A stretch of 30,017 bases of DNA from Candidatus Bipolaricaulota bacterium. Its GTDB lineage: Bacteria; Bipolaricaulota; Bipolaricaulia; UBA7950; UBA9294. This document shows positions 7,224 through 15,677 of the stretch, piece by piece. A model generated the notes under the pieces. The model saw nothing but the letters and a program-made list of their open reading frames with translations, was not told where the DNA came from and made no database searches. Made by a program: the position numbers and the translations under genes. Positions within the stretch are counted from its first letter, which is position 1. The number at the start of each line of letters is the position of its first letter. The stretch is taken from assembly GCA_030612175.1 (NCBI GenBank), contig JAUWOJ010000008.1, positions 1-30,017 on the forward strand, written 5' to 3'.

Positions 7224-7673
7224 ATGAATACAGAGCGTACGCTGGTTTTGTGCAAACCAGATACCGTTCAAAGGCAACTTATCGGAAGAGTAATTTCGCG
7301 CTTGGAGGAAAAAGGACTAAAGATTGTCGGCATGAAAATGCTGCGTGTTGATGAGGATCTTGCGCGACAGCAGTATCAGGAACATGTCGAGAAATCATTC
7401 TTCTCTGATCTTGTGTCATTCATAACTGCTTCTCCTGTTGTGGCGATAGCTGCCGAGGGCAACAACGCGGTTGAGGTTGTGCGCCGGCTGTTGGGCGCGA
7501 CCAATCCACAAGATGCTGCGGCAGGAACGATTCGAGGCGATTTTGGCCTCAATCTTACAAAGAATATGGTCCATGGATCCGATTCGCTTGGTTCAGCCAA
7601 GCGTGAACTTGCCCTCTTCTTTTCTCAAGAGGAGTTGCAGGATTATCCCCTTGAGCTTGACGCATGGCTGTAG
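7224..7673 (+). CDS. Nucleoside diphosphate kinase
   Basis: Transfers the gamma phosphate from ATP to other nucleoside diphosphates through a phosphohistidine, balancing cytoplasmic NTP and dNTP pools. The 149-residue length is standard. The KPD motif (11-13) and the active-site segment NMVHGSDS with His117 are intact, as are RGDFG (104-108) and the C-terminal region with SQEEL. The ATG follows GGAGG, which overlaps the dprA stop. It lies in the dprA-valS run and is probably cotranscribed. Confidence 0.97.
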   Translation: MNTERTLVLCKPDTVQRQLIGRVISRLEEKGLKIVGMKMLRVDEDLARQQYQEHVEKSFFSDLVSFITASPVVAIAAEGNNAVEVVRRLLGATNPQDAAAGTIRGDFGLNLTKNMVHGSDSLGSAKRELALFFSQEELQDYPLELDAWL

Positions 7674-7706
7674 ATTGACGAGCTGTAGTTAGGTAAGGAG
7701 GAACTG

Positions 7707-10325
7707 ATGGAGCTCTCCAGGCGCTATGATCCGACAGAGGTAGAGGAGAAGCTTTGTCGTTTCTGGGCAGAGGGAGGATTCTTTCACGCGGATGTAGATC
7801 CAGCACAGGAAAAACGATTCTCTATGGTGATTCCGCCGCCAAATATTACCTCAGCGATGCACATAGGCAACGCCCTTCAATATACACTACACGATGTGAT
7901 AGTTCGCTACAAACGAATGGATGGTTATGTTACGTGCTGGTTCCCTGGTATGGACCACGCGGGGATTGCCACTCAGAATGTGGTGGAGCGTGAGCTGGCC
8001 AAGAAGGGAATCACCCGACATGACCTTGGTCGCGAGGAGTTTGTAAAACGCGTATGGAAATGGAAGGAGCGTTACGGCGGGCACATTCAAGAACAGATGA
8101 GGGCGCTTGGCACTTCACCTGATTGGCGCCGGGAGCGATTTACTCTTGACAAAGGACTCTCCCGCGCTGTGCGCGAGGTGTTTGTCCGCCTGTATGGAGA
8201 GAACAAGATCTATAGAGGAGAGCGGATGATCAATTGGTGCCCGCGTTGTCAGACAGCTCTTTCTGATATTGAAGTAACACATTACGAAGAACCAGGGAAT
8301 CTCTACACGATCCGTTATCTATTGTCTGAACCGGGCGAGGCAGTTGAGATTGCCACCACGCGACCGGAGACAATGCTTGGAGATACTGGCATAGCAGTCA
8401 ATCCCAACGATCCCGTACATGCACGATTAATTGGAAAAACAGCTATCCTTCCTCTTTTGGGGCGCAAGCTCCCAATTGTTGCTTCTGAGGAGATCGACCC
8501 TCTGTTTGGAACGGGGATCCTTAAGGTGACACCTGGGCATGATCCAGTCGATTTCGAGATTGGCCAGGAGCACCATCTGCCATCAATAAACATACTGAAC
8601 AGTGATGGAACACTCAACGAGAATGCTGCTTCGTATGCAGGGCTTACTGTAAGCGAGGCACGAAAGCGCATCGTCAAGGCTCTACAGGCAGCTGGGCTGC
8701 TCGTAAAGGTGAAGCCATACCCGCACTCTGTCGGGCACTGCCAGCGTTGTGATACCCAAGTGGAGCCGCTGGTTTCTAAGCAATGGTTTGTAAGGATGAA
8801 GGAACTTGCGGCTCCTGCAATCAAAGCCGTTGATTCTAATGAGGTACAGTTTATTCCCAAGCGCTGGGAGAACGTGTATTTCGAATGGATGGGAAACATA
8901 AAAGACTGGTGTATCTCCAGGCAGCTGTGGTGGGGTCACCAGATTCCAGTATGGTACTGCGAGAGTTGCGAAGAAACGATTGTCTCAATCGAGGATCCAA
9001 CCTGTTGCCCAAGATGCGAGAGCGAAAAGCTTGCGCAAGATCCAGATGTTCTGGACACATGGTTCAGTTCAGCCTTGTTTCCGTTCTCTGTCATGGGATG
9101 GCCTGAAAAAACCCCTGAACTTGAGTATTTCTATCCGACCTCACTGTTGATCACAGGGTTCGATATCATCTTCTTCTGGGTGGCGCGCATGATTATGATG
9201 GGAATTCACTTTGTTGGCAAGGTTCCATTTCGTCAAGTGTACATTACACCCCTTGTCGAGGATGAACACGGGATAAAGATGAGCTCATCCCGCGGGAACA
9301 CGATTGATCCCTTGGAAGTGAAAAAGATCTATGGGATGGATGCACTTCGCTTCACCCTGGCTCAATCTTCTTCCAAGGGACGCGGAATGCGAGTAGAGGT
9401 ACGCAATATTGAAGCAAGCAGAAATTTCTTGAACAAGATCTGGAACATGGCTCGGTTCGTTCTCATGAACTTGGATGATGAACGACCGCAGTTGCCCGAA
9501 AGTGTGAATGAGCTTGAAGATCGGTTTCTTCTGTCTCGACTCGCTACAACGATTCAACTGGTCCGCAATAACATCGAGTCATACAACTTCAATCTGGCGA
9601 GCGAGGAGTTATACTCTTTCATTTGGCACGATTTCTGTGATTGGTATCTTGAGCTTGCCAAGGTAAGGCTTATGTCGGGCGAGGACCACGCGGTGAAGGC
9701 CGTCCTCTATCATGTTCTAAGAACAGTCGTCAAACTCTTGCATCCATTTGTTCCATTCATCAGTGAGGAGATCTGGCACGTTCTTGGCGAGAAACCTAGT
9801 TCTGTCTCTATTACATCATTCCCAAAGGCTGCCGCGAGGGATGAGAATGCGGAGGCGGAGATGTCAGTTTTCAAAGAGCTTGTAAACGCTGCGCGGATGA
9901 TTCGTTCTGAGCTAAACGTTCCGCAAAAGGCATCAATTGAAGTACTGATAAAGACTGATAGCGCCAAAGTAATAGATCTTGTCAATCAGAAGATGCACGC
10001 TTTGCGCGCGCTCGTATGTGCCAGAGCAGTAAGGATTTCAGATGATCTTGTACCACCCGCGGGAGCGGCACGGAAAGTCCTTTCAGTGGCGGAGGTATTC
10101 ATTCCACTAAAGGGATTGATTGATGTTGATGCGGAGCGCGCTCGTCTTAGCGAAGAACTGGCACAGATGGTGGCTAGGCTTAAAAAGGTGGAGGGAAACT
10201 TGGCAAATGAAACCTTCCTTGGGCGGGCGCCAGAAGTAGTGATTGCGAAGGAGCGCGCAAAGCAGGACGAATTCTCCTCTAGACTGAGCCGATTACGTGA
10301 GAACCTGGCTGCAATAGGGCCTTAA
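7707..10325 (+). CDS. Valyl-tRNA synthetase
   Basis: Class I aminoacyl-tRNA synthetase that charges tRNA-Val and edits mischarged threonine. The 872 residues include PPPNITSAMHIGN (43-55, with HIGN as the HIGH motif), the CP1 editing insertion with TTRPETMLGDTGIAVNP, a Cys-rich zinc region (WCPRC; YCESCEE; CCPRCES), WFSSALFPFSVMGW, and KMSSS (524-528) as the KMSKS loop. The C-terminus (from about residue 810) is the coiled-coil tRNA arm typical of ValS (AERARLSEELAQMVARLKKV). The start ATG is preceded by AAGGAGG. Only 33 bases separate it from ndk, so there is no room for a T-box leader. folC starts one base after its stop. Confidence 0.98.
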   Translation: MELSRRYDPTEVEEKLCRFWAEGGFFHADVDPAQEKRFSMVIPPPNITSAMHIGNALQYTLHDVIVRYKRMDGYVTCWFPGMDHAGIATQNVVERELAKKGITRHDLGREEFVKRVWKWKERYGGHIQEQMRALGTSPDWRRERFTLDKGLSRAVREVFVRLYGENKIYRGERMINWCPRCQTALSDIEVTHYEEPGNLYTIRYLLSEPGEAVEIATTRPETMLGDTGIAVNPNDPVHARLIGKTAILPLLGRKLPIVASEEIDPLFGTGILKVTPGHDPVDFEIGQEHHLPSINILNSDGTLNENAASYAGLTVSEARKRIVKALQAAGLLVKVKPYPHSVGHCQRCDTQVEPLVSKQWFVRMKELAAPAIKAVDSNEVQFIPKRWENVYFEWMGNIKDWCISRQLWWGHQIPVWYCESCEETIVSIEDPTCCPRCESEKLAQDPDVLDTWFSSALFPFSVMGWPEKTPELEYFYPTSLLITGFDIIFFWVARMIMMGIHFVGKVPFRQVYITPLVEDEHGIKMSSSRGNTIDPLEVKKIYGMDALRFTLAQSSSKGRGMRVEVRNIEASRNFLNKIWNMARFVLMNLDDERPQLPESVNELEDRFLLSRLATTIQLVRNNIESYNFNLASEELYSFIWHDFCDWYLELAKVRLMSGEDHAVKAVLYHVLRTVVKLLHPFVPFISEEIWHVLGEKPSSVSITSFPKAAARDENAEAEMSVFKELVNAARMIRSELNVPQKASIEVLIKTDSAKVIDLVNQKMHALRALVCARAVRISDDLVPPAGAARKVLSVAEVFIPLKGLIDVDAERARLSEELAQMVARLKKVEGNLANETFLGRAPEVVIAKERAKQDEFSSRLSRLRENLAAIGP

Positions 10326-10326
10326 G

Positions 10327-11616
10327 ATGGATTACATGAGTGCTCGCCAGATCCTGAAAAGCCTGCCTTCTCTTGAGGTCAAGCCAGGATTGGCTAGAAC
10401 TAAACAGCTTCTTGACGCTATTGGTCACCCAGAGAAGTCATTTCCAGCAGTCCACGTGGCTGGAACAAATGGGAAAGGGTCGGTGGTGGCAATGCTGGCA
10501 AGTGTTCTTGGCTGTGCTGGCTACCGGGTGGGGCGTTTTACGTCGCCTGATCTTGTTGATTTTCGTGATCGAATCACGATCGATGATAAGTGGATTAGCA
10601 AGGAGGAATTAGCCAGGATTGTAGAGCAATTGAACCCGCAATTGGCTGGGGAAGACTGTCCGACGTTATTTGAGGCGATGACGGCAATAGCCTTTGAACA
10701 CTTCTCACGTAACAAGGTTGATATTGCTGTCGTTGAAGCCGGACTTGGCGGTCGATTTGATGCAACAAACGTCGTGGCTCCAATCCTCTGCATACTGACT
10801 AATGTTGGCCGTGATCACCTCCAAGTATTGGGAAGCTCCCTGCTGCAGATCGCCTGGGAGAAGGCGGGGATTGGAAAAGCTCAGGTTCCGTTTCTTGTTG
10901 GGAAGCTTCCCTCTGATGTTGAACAAGTTGTGATAGAAGAATGTCGACGGAGTGAAGCAGTGCTCATCCAGCTTAAGGAACCTGAGATAGAACGGATTGC
11001 CTTTGACTGGGAACATGTTAGCTATAAGATAGGTAAAGGGGACTTACCTGGAAGGATTGATTCCCCCCTCTTGGGTGGTTGCCAATTGGAGAACCTGAGA
11101 ATTACGTTACAGGGGATTGAGCTTATGAGAAAGGCAGGCTTTGCTATTCCCAACACTGCCGTAGTTTGTGGATTGGCTGAGGTGCAGTGGCCTGGTCGAT
11201 TTGAGGTGATGCGGCGAGACCCAACAATTGTTCTTGATGGGGCTCATAATCTTCCCGGAATACTTGCGCTGTGCGAGGATGTAAGGCGCTACGTGCCGGA
11301 CAAGAAGCGCCGCCACCTGCTGTTTGGCGTTCTTGCTGACAAGGAAGTGGTCCCTATCTGCACTACCTTGTTTCCTAGCTTTGAGACGGTTACCCTGACC
11401 CAATCACATGTTGCCCGCGCAGCATCAGCAAAGGATCTGGCTAAGCTGACCTCTCCACTAAATTCTGTAGTCGTGGAGTCAGCAGATGTGGAGAATGGGG
11501 TGTCTGTGGCTTGTGCGTCGCTAGGTGAAGAAGATTTCCTTCTTATCGCCGGATCAATTACTATTATCCGTGAAGCGAGACCATATTTCTTGGGGGTTCT
11601 GTGTGATCGAGATTGA
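10327..11616 (+). CDS. Folylpolyglutamate synthase / dihydrofolate synthase
   Basis: Mur-ligase-family enzyme that adds glutamate to folates (and, if bifunctional, makes dihydrofolate from dihydropteroate). The 429 residues carry the P-loop AGTNGKGSV (45-53), FTSPDLVDFRDRI (71-83), EAGLGGRFDATN (137-148), TNVGRDH (158-164) and the C-terminal-domain motif VLDGAHN. The start ATG lies one base after the valS stop; ATG 10336 is possible. The 3' end overlaps uppS by 14 bases, implying translational coupling. Whether it has the dihydrofolate synthase activity cannot be told from sequence alone. Confidence 0.94.
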   Translation: MDYMSARQILKSLPSLEVKPGLARTKQLLDAIGHPEKSFPAVHVAGTNGKGSVVAMLASVLGCAGYRVGRFTSPDLVDFRDRITIDDKWISKEELARIVEQLNPQLAGEDCPTLFEAMTAIAFEHFSRNKVDIAVVEAGLGGRFDATNVVAPILCILTNVGRDHLQVLGSSLLQIAWEKAGIGKAQVPFLVGKLPSDVEQVVIEECRRSEAVLIQLKEPEIERIAFDWEHVSYKIGKGDLPGRIDSPLLGGCQLENLRITLQGIELMRKAGFAIPNTAVVCGLAEVQWPGRFEVMRRDPTIVLDGAHNLPGILALCEDVRRYVPDKKRRHLLFGVLADKEVVPICTTLFPSFETVTLTQSHVARAASAKDLAKLTSPLNSVVVESADVENGVSVACASLGEEDFLLIAGSITIIREARPYFLGVLCDRD

Positions 11617-12349
11617 AGAGGTAAAAGCGCGAGGGCTTCCGCATCATGTGGCTATTATTATGGACGGAAACGGGCGCTGGGCTGAACAGCGAGGACTTGT
11701 GCGCACTGCTGGTCATCAAGCCGGCACTCAAGCCGCTGAGCGCTTGATCCGCTTTGTGGGGAGGCAATTAGGGCTAAAATACCTAACCCTATTTGCTTTC
11801 TCTGTTGAGAACTGGAATCGCCCGCCCGCCGAAGTGGATTTCCTAATGGATCTTCTGGAGCGATTCATTGCAGAGAAGCTGCAGGAGTTCATTGGCGAAG
11901 GGGTTCATCTTTGCGTATCCGGCGATATGAAAGGACTCCCTGTTCGTGTACAAGAGACCATTGCTCGGGCAATGGGAGAGACAGCGAAGAATGATCGTCT
12001 GAATCTGAACATCGCTTTGAATTATGGTTCGAGACAGGAGATCCTTGGTGCCTGTCAAATGATTGCTCGGGCGGTACAGCTGGGAGAGCTTGATTTAGAG
12101 ATGCTTGACTCAGACGTATTCTCTAAATTCTTGTATACCAAGGACATTCCTGACCCTGACCTCGTTATACGCACAAGTGGTGAAATGCGGCTGTCCAACT
12201 TCCTTCTCTGGCAAGCCGCGTATTCAGAGCTCTACTTCACAGATACTTTGTGGCCGGATTTTGCCCCAGAGGAGCTGTTGGACGCCATTGCTTCCTATCA
12301 AGAGAGAGACCGTCGATTTGGCGCTGTGGCTGAGGGGAACGTAGTATGA
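11603..12349 (+). CDS. Undecaprenyl diphosphate synthase
   Basis: cis-Prenyltransferase (248 residues) that extends farnesyl diphosphate with isopentenyl units to the C55 lipid carrier for peptidoglycan and other wall polymers. Motifs: HVAIIMDGNGRWA with catalytic Asp21, LTLFAFSVENWNRP (61-74), LNIALNYGSR, and the signature DLVIRTSGEMRLSNFLLWQ followed by SELYFTDTLWP. Start GTG 11603 (V-I-E-I-E-E) is chosen because it leaves the normal 16-20 residues before MDGNGRW, has GGGGG upstream and overlaps folC by only 14 bases; a longer in-frame extension would run 92 bases into folC. The 3' end shares ATGA with cdsA. Confidence 0.96.
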   Translation: MIEIEEVKARGLPHHVAIIMDGNGRWAEQRGLVRTAGHQAGTQAAERLIRFVGRQLGLKYLTLFAFSVENWNRPPAEVDFLMDLLERFIAEKLQEFIGEGVHLCVSGDMKGLPVRVQETIARAMGETAKNDRLNLNIALNYGSRQEILGACQMIARAVQLGELDLEMLDSDVFSKFLYTKDIPDPDLVIRTSGEMRLSNFLLWQAAYSELYFTDTLWPDFAPEELLDAIASYQERDRRFGAVAEGNVV

Positions 12350-13179
12350 ACGTAATCAAGCGAACTGTGAGCGGTGTCCTTGGTGGAGGAGCCGTTTTTG
12401 CGATTCTGTACGCCGGGTCTCGATTTGACATTGAGTGGATCGTAGGAATCCTGATTCTTATTGTTGCGTATCCTGCTGGGATAGAATACCTGCAATTAAT
12501 GAAGAAGATAGGGATCCCAGTAGCACAGCCAGAGTTCCTGATCTGGATCCCGCTTCTCGTTTTTGGGTACGTTGTTCTAGGCGGTCGTTACGGTGACGTG
12601 GTTCTCTTTCTGGCGATCAGTTACCAGGTGTTACGCTATCTGGGGGAGCTTCCGCATCGGACTGGCTTCATGCAGGCAATAGCCGGAGTATTCGGGCTGT
12701 TGTACATTCCCTGGTTGCTCAGTTTCTTTTATCTGATCTACAGCAATCTCGGCGTTTCATACACGCTTGTCCTGTTGCTCATGGTTTGGGGGTACGATAC
12801 AGGTGCTTACGCATTGGGAAGCCTTATTGGTCGTCATCAAGCCTTTCCATATGTTAGTCCCGGAAAGTCATGGGAGGGAGTGGCCGGAGGATTTGTGATG
12901 ACAGTCATTGGAGCGCTGCTGGGTAGCTACATTGCACTAGCTTGGGAGCCGGCTGCTTTTTGGATAGGGTTTCCCCATATCCTTGGCTTGTCGTTTATTG
13001 TGGGAATGGCTGTCCAGCTTGGTGATGTTTTTGAGTCTAAGCTCAAAAGAGCAGCTGGGGCGAAGGATTCAGGAACCTTTCTTCCTGGGCATGGTGGCAC
13101 ACTTGACCGAATTGATGGACTGTTGTTCGCTCTGCCTGTTTTCTTCTTCTATTACCACCATATTCTTCGCCTCATGTGA
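12346..13179 (+). CDS. Phosphatidate cytidylyltransferase
   Basis: CdsA makes CDP-diacylglycerol from phosphatidic acid and CTP in the cytoplasmic membrane, the branch point for bacterial phospholipids. The 277 residues have multiple hydrophobic helices and the complete CDS signature near the C-terminus (from about residue 229): ESKLKRAAGAKDSGTFLPGHGG, then TLDRIDGLL, with the DVFES and KDSG metal-binding acids. The start codon overlaps the uppS stop (ATGA). The uppS-cdsA pairing is a widespread conserved order. Confidence 0.96.
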   Translation: MNVIKRTVSGVLGGGAVFAILYAGSRFDIEWIVGILILIVAYPAGIEYLQLMKKIGIPVAQPEFLIWIPLLVFGYVVLGGRYGDVVLFLAISYQVLRYLGELPHRTGFMQAIAGVFGLLYIPWLLSFFYLIYSNLGVSYTLVLLLMVWGYDTGAYALGSLIGRHQAFPYVSPGKSWEGVAGGFVMTVIGALLGSYIALAWEPAAFWIGFPHILGLSFIVGMAVQLGDVFESKLKRAAGAKDSGTFLPGHGGTLDRIDGLLFALPVFFFYYHHILRLM

Positions 13180-13228
13180 ATTGAGCTGGTCTAACTGATG
13201 GCCACTAGTAGTTTGGGTGGAGGTTAGT

Positions 13229-14146
13229 TTGGGCTTATTTGTACAGTCAGTTTACCTTTCTGCCGGCCTGTCAGTTCTCTATGTTCTTGCGCTCTACTGC
13301 AGCAATCCATTTCGGCGGCTTCCATCTATTACCGTGATGCTGGTCTTTATGTCTGGAATGTTTGCCGTAATCCTGGTTAATCTGGTCAACGGTCTTGTCC
13401 CGTTGCCGCAAAGCACGGCTGGTTTTTCTAGGTACATAAGAACGGGATTGCTTGAAGAGGGAGTCAAATTTCTGCTAATGATAGCCACTATTTGGCGGTT
13501 CAGGTTCTCCGATGTAGCTGAACCAATGGATATCGCAATCTATTTTGGAATCCTGGGAGTTGGCTTTGGCGTATATGAGGATTTCAGTTATATCTTTCAT
13601 GGAAGCTATCCGCTGTGGACGGCGGCGGAGATCGGTCGCTTACAGGAGGCGCTACGTTCGATTGCGTCAGCCCGCGTTTTCCCCGGACATATCTTGTTTA
13701 ATGGGCTTGCTGGCTACCTTATTGGGAAAGCTCGTTTTTCTGTGAGGCCACTCGTGCGACTTGCCTGGTTCTGCGGCGGATTCGTTCTTGCGGTGGTCCT
13801 GCATAGTCTGTTTAACGTAATTGCAAGCGTGGGCGGGGAGATTCCTCTTCTCATATATATAGTCTTCCTTGTGGGCTTGTTTCTTGTATTTCGGCAGCTT
13901 GCCATAGTCCGATCTCCATTTCGGGCACTGATCCTCATGATAAGCGAGAATAGGGAACGGCGATGGGATCATCCATGGCCGCCAATTAGATACCTGTTTG
14001 CAGATGGGTTCGCCTGGCCCGGGAAGAGAAAGAGAGAATTATTTCAAGTGTTTCCACTTGCCTTGTCGCTCGTTATTCTGTACCCATTAGTAGTGATGAT
14101 AGTCTACCTAGCGAATCGAGCGATTATGCAGTTTCTTCCACCATAA
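13229..14146 (+). CDS. PrsW family intramembrane metalloprotease
   Basis: Polytopic membrane protein with the PrsW (PF13367) zinc-protease pattern: E76-E77-G-V-K80 in a helix, FGVYEDFSYI with Glu117, HILFNGLAGYLIG with His154 and HSLFN with His192. In B. subtilis PrsW cuts an anti-sigma factor; the target here is unknown and no sigma/anti-sigma pair is in the window. Residues about 245-285 form a hydrophilic stretch (ENRERRWDHPWPPIR), followed by a final helix. Start: TTG 13229 is preferred because GGAGGT sits 4-5 bases upstream; GTG 13217 would add four residues but has no ribosome site. It is the last gene of the plus-strand run, 49 bases after cdsA, and is followed by a hairpin. Confidence 0.82.
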   Translation: MGLFVQSVYLSAGLSVLYVLALYCSNPFRRLPSITVMLVFMSGMFAVILVNLVNGLVPLPQSTAGFSRYIRTGLLEEGVKFLLMIATIWRFRFSDVAEPMDIAIYFGILGVGFGVYEDFSYIFHGSYPLWTAAEIGRLQEALRSIASARVFPGHILFNGLAGYLIGKARFSVRPLVRLAWFCGGFVLAVVLHSLFNVIASVGGEIPLLIYIVFLVGLFLVFRQLAIVRSPFRALILMISENRERRWDHPWPPIRYLFADGFAWPGKRKRELFQVFPLALSLVILYPLVVMIVYLANRAIMQFLPP

Positions 14147-14152
14147 AACGTA

Positions 14153-14184
14153 AGGGCGACCAGGCCGGAGTGCCTGATCGCCCT
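14153..14184. terminator. Hairpin between convergent operons
   Basis: AGGGCGACCAGGC (14153-14165) pairs with GCCTGATCGCCCT (14172-14184), 13 positions with one C-A mismatch and a 6-base loop, directly after prsW. The plus direction lacks a T-tract; the minus direction continues TACGTTTTAT. It could stop both convergent operons. Confidence 0.6.
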
Positions 14185-14330
14185 CTCCGGGTGGTGAAAA
14201 AAGATGAGGGGGTCTTACGCCCTAACTAAGAGACTATAGCGACTCGCATGTAATTTGTCGGTAATAAGGATAACATCTTCCCTCCCTTTGCCGTTATCTG
14301 GGATTGGTGTGGACAAGAAGCCCAGACACA

Positions 14331-14459
14331 CTAGACCAACTCGAATGCGCCGCTGTCTGTGCCACATTCGGGGCAAGTCCATTTGTTGGGAAGGTCATCA
14401 GATTGTGTTCTTGGTTCTAGGTTACTGCCCATCATTGGTTGATAAAGGGGTAGCAACAT
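14331..14459 (-). CDS. Rubredoxin-like single-knuckle microprotein
   Basis: A 42-residue ORF at the end of the scpB operon, overlapping scpB in another frame. Its second half, SDDLPNKWTCPECG then TDSGAFELV and a stop, closely follows the C-terminal half of rubredoxin (FEDLPDDWVCPxCG...FEPV) including the natural end. The first rubredoxin knuckle (CxxCGYIYD) is absent; the N-terminal part MLLPLYQPMMGSNLEP is unlike rubredoxin. With only two Cys, one chain cannot make a four-Cys iron or zinc site, so a dimer or partner would be needed. Starts possible: ATG 14459 (weak GAGGA, 11 bases upstream), ATG 14435 or 14432 (coupled to the scpB stop at 14422). It may be a functional microprotein or a rubredoxin remnant. 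Confidence 0.5.
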   Translation of the reverse strand: MLLPLYQPMMGSNLEPRTQSDDLPNKWTCPECGTDSGAFELV

Positions 14460-14952
14460 GAAAGCGGAATTCCTCAGCGTTACTGAGATCGAAATACTGC
14501 AAGAAGTTGTCAGTTACGTGCAGAAGGAGTGTGCGGCCTTGTTTGTCGGCGCGAATAAGATCTCTATCGACGAGTTCTCGAACATGTTCGTATGCTTTAT
14601 TCCCGCGTGCCTTCACTAGGTCGGACTGGGTCATAGGATGATTATAAGCGATCATTGCCAGGCTGCGTAGAATGGGTCGAGGAATATCCTGATGGCGAGC
14701 AAGATGGGCAACGGCATCGACATAGCCATGTTTCACGCGTAGTAGGGCTTTCTCGTCGTTTATTATCAACTCAATTCCGTGTGCATCAGGGCTAAGGTCA
14801 TTTTGGAGTTCACTCAACAGATCTCTAACGCAGTGGGCGGAACTAGGGCCGAGAAGGCTTGCCAATTCTTTGACTGAAAGAGGCCTATCGGCAAGGAATA
14901 GAGCCGCTTCTAACAACCCTTTGTCATGCGGCCTCTGTGTATCTGAACTCAA
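14422..14952 (-). CDS. Segregation and condensation protein B
   Basis: ScpB (176 residues), kleisin-associated subunit of the SMC-ScpAB condensin that compacts and helps segregate the nucleoid. Two winged-helix domains are visible: LLEAALFLADRPLSVKELA near the N-terminus, and the second with the family's best-kept segment RSLAMIAYNHPMTQSDLVKA and RGNKAYEHVRELVDRDLI. The start is TTG, 3 bases after the scpA stop, with GGGAG 8 bases upstream. Its 3' end overlaps the rubredoxin-like ORF. Confidence 0.95.
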   Translation of the reverse strand: MSSDTQRPHDKGLLEAALFLADRPLSVKELASLLGPSSAHCVRDLLSELQNDLSPDAHGIELIINDEKALLRVKHGYVDAVAHLARHQDIPRPILRSLAMIAYNHPMTQSDLVKARGNKAYEHVRELVDRDLIRADKQGRTLLLHVTDNFLQYFDLSNAEEFRFHVATPLSTNDGQ

Positions 14953-14955
14953 AGC

Positions 14956-15669
14956 TTAGACTCCCTTCTCAATACTGATCAGAATGTCGCCGAGAAACTC
15001 CTCTTGCTCACAAGAGACCTTTCCCTGGGCAATGAGATGCAGAACCTCGACGAATTTGCGTACCCTTTCTTCCTTATCTCCTTGTCTCAGCAAACGGAAA
15101 AAGCTTAGAGTGTTTCTGCCTGAGAGCATTTGCCTAATAGTCGAGAAAAGGCCGTGGAGGCGCTCCGAGATATCCTCATCTTCAGCTTGAAGATAGCTAA
15201 GATCGTCTTCATCTTCTTCCTCTAGATGACGCTGTGTTCGGCGACGTGTTACTTTTATTGCATGAGCAAGGGCAATCCGCAGATCGGCAATAGTGACGCG
15301 TCGTCGTGTATAACGCTGCAGCGGAAGGGAGAACTCTGGGGGTACAAGAGGTTCCTCCCATTCGCCTGCTGCTTCCTCTACCGCTTCTTCTAGTTCAGCA
15401 AGCAATTCATTTCGCTCTGCGGGGCGGCCCATTTCGAGAAGGATGTCTGACTTCATGCGCAGCAGGATTGAGCAAGTCAGAACCATTTGCCCTGAGACTT
15501 CGTAGTGGAGCTCGCTCAACGACGCGATATAAAAGCGATAGCGCTGAGCAAGCTTTGCTATGTCGATGCTCCATGGATCCATATCCGCGGTCAAGTAGGA
15601 CAGGACCTCTTGCCAGCTCTTACCTACCAGCTCATCAAGTGGGATCTTGGTGATTGATACCTGTTTCAT
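14956..15669 (-). CDS. Segregation and condensation protein A (kleisin)
   Basis: ScpA bridges the two heads of the SMC dimer. The segment DMDPWSIDIAKLAQRYRFYI followed by LTCSILLRMKSDILL is the conserved N-terminal helical region. The usual bacterial FEGPLDLLL opening is missing, which makes it look more like archaeal ScpA. The middle is acidic (EEAVEEAAGEWEEP; HLEEEDEDDLSYLQ) and the C-terminal winged helix includes FVEVLHLIAQGKVSCEQEEFLGDI. Start: the ATG at 15669 has TTGAGG 6 bases upstream. ATG 15672 or 15675, or TTG 15681 overlapping the smc stop, would add 1-4 residues. The order smc-scpA-scpB in one operon supports one complex. Confidence 0.92.
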   Translation of the reverse strand: MKQVSITKIPLDELVGKSWQEVLSYLTADMDPWSIDIAKLAQRYRFYIASLSELHYEVSGQMVLTCSILLRMKSDILLEMGRPAERNELLAELEEAVEEAAGEWEEPLVPPEFSLPLQRYTRRRVTIADLRIALAHAIKVTRRRTQRHLEEEDEDDLSYLQAEDEDISERLHGLFSTIRQMLSGRNTLSFFRLLRQGDKEERVRKFVEVLHLIAQGKVSCEQEEFLGDILISIEKGV

Positions 15670-15677
15670 CATCATCC

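Noticed and set aside
7674..7706. T-box leader for valS
   Set aside because: Only 33 bases separate ndk and valS, far too short for a T-box.
14215..14367. 50-codon minus-strand ORF starting MWHRQRRIRV after the rubredoxin-like ORF
   Set aside because: Protein-like in part (DVILITDKLH), but it overlaps the rubredoxin-like ORF, lacks a ribosome site at its ATG and matches no family I know. Conservation would be needed.
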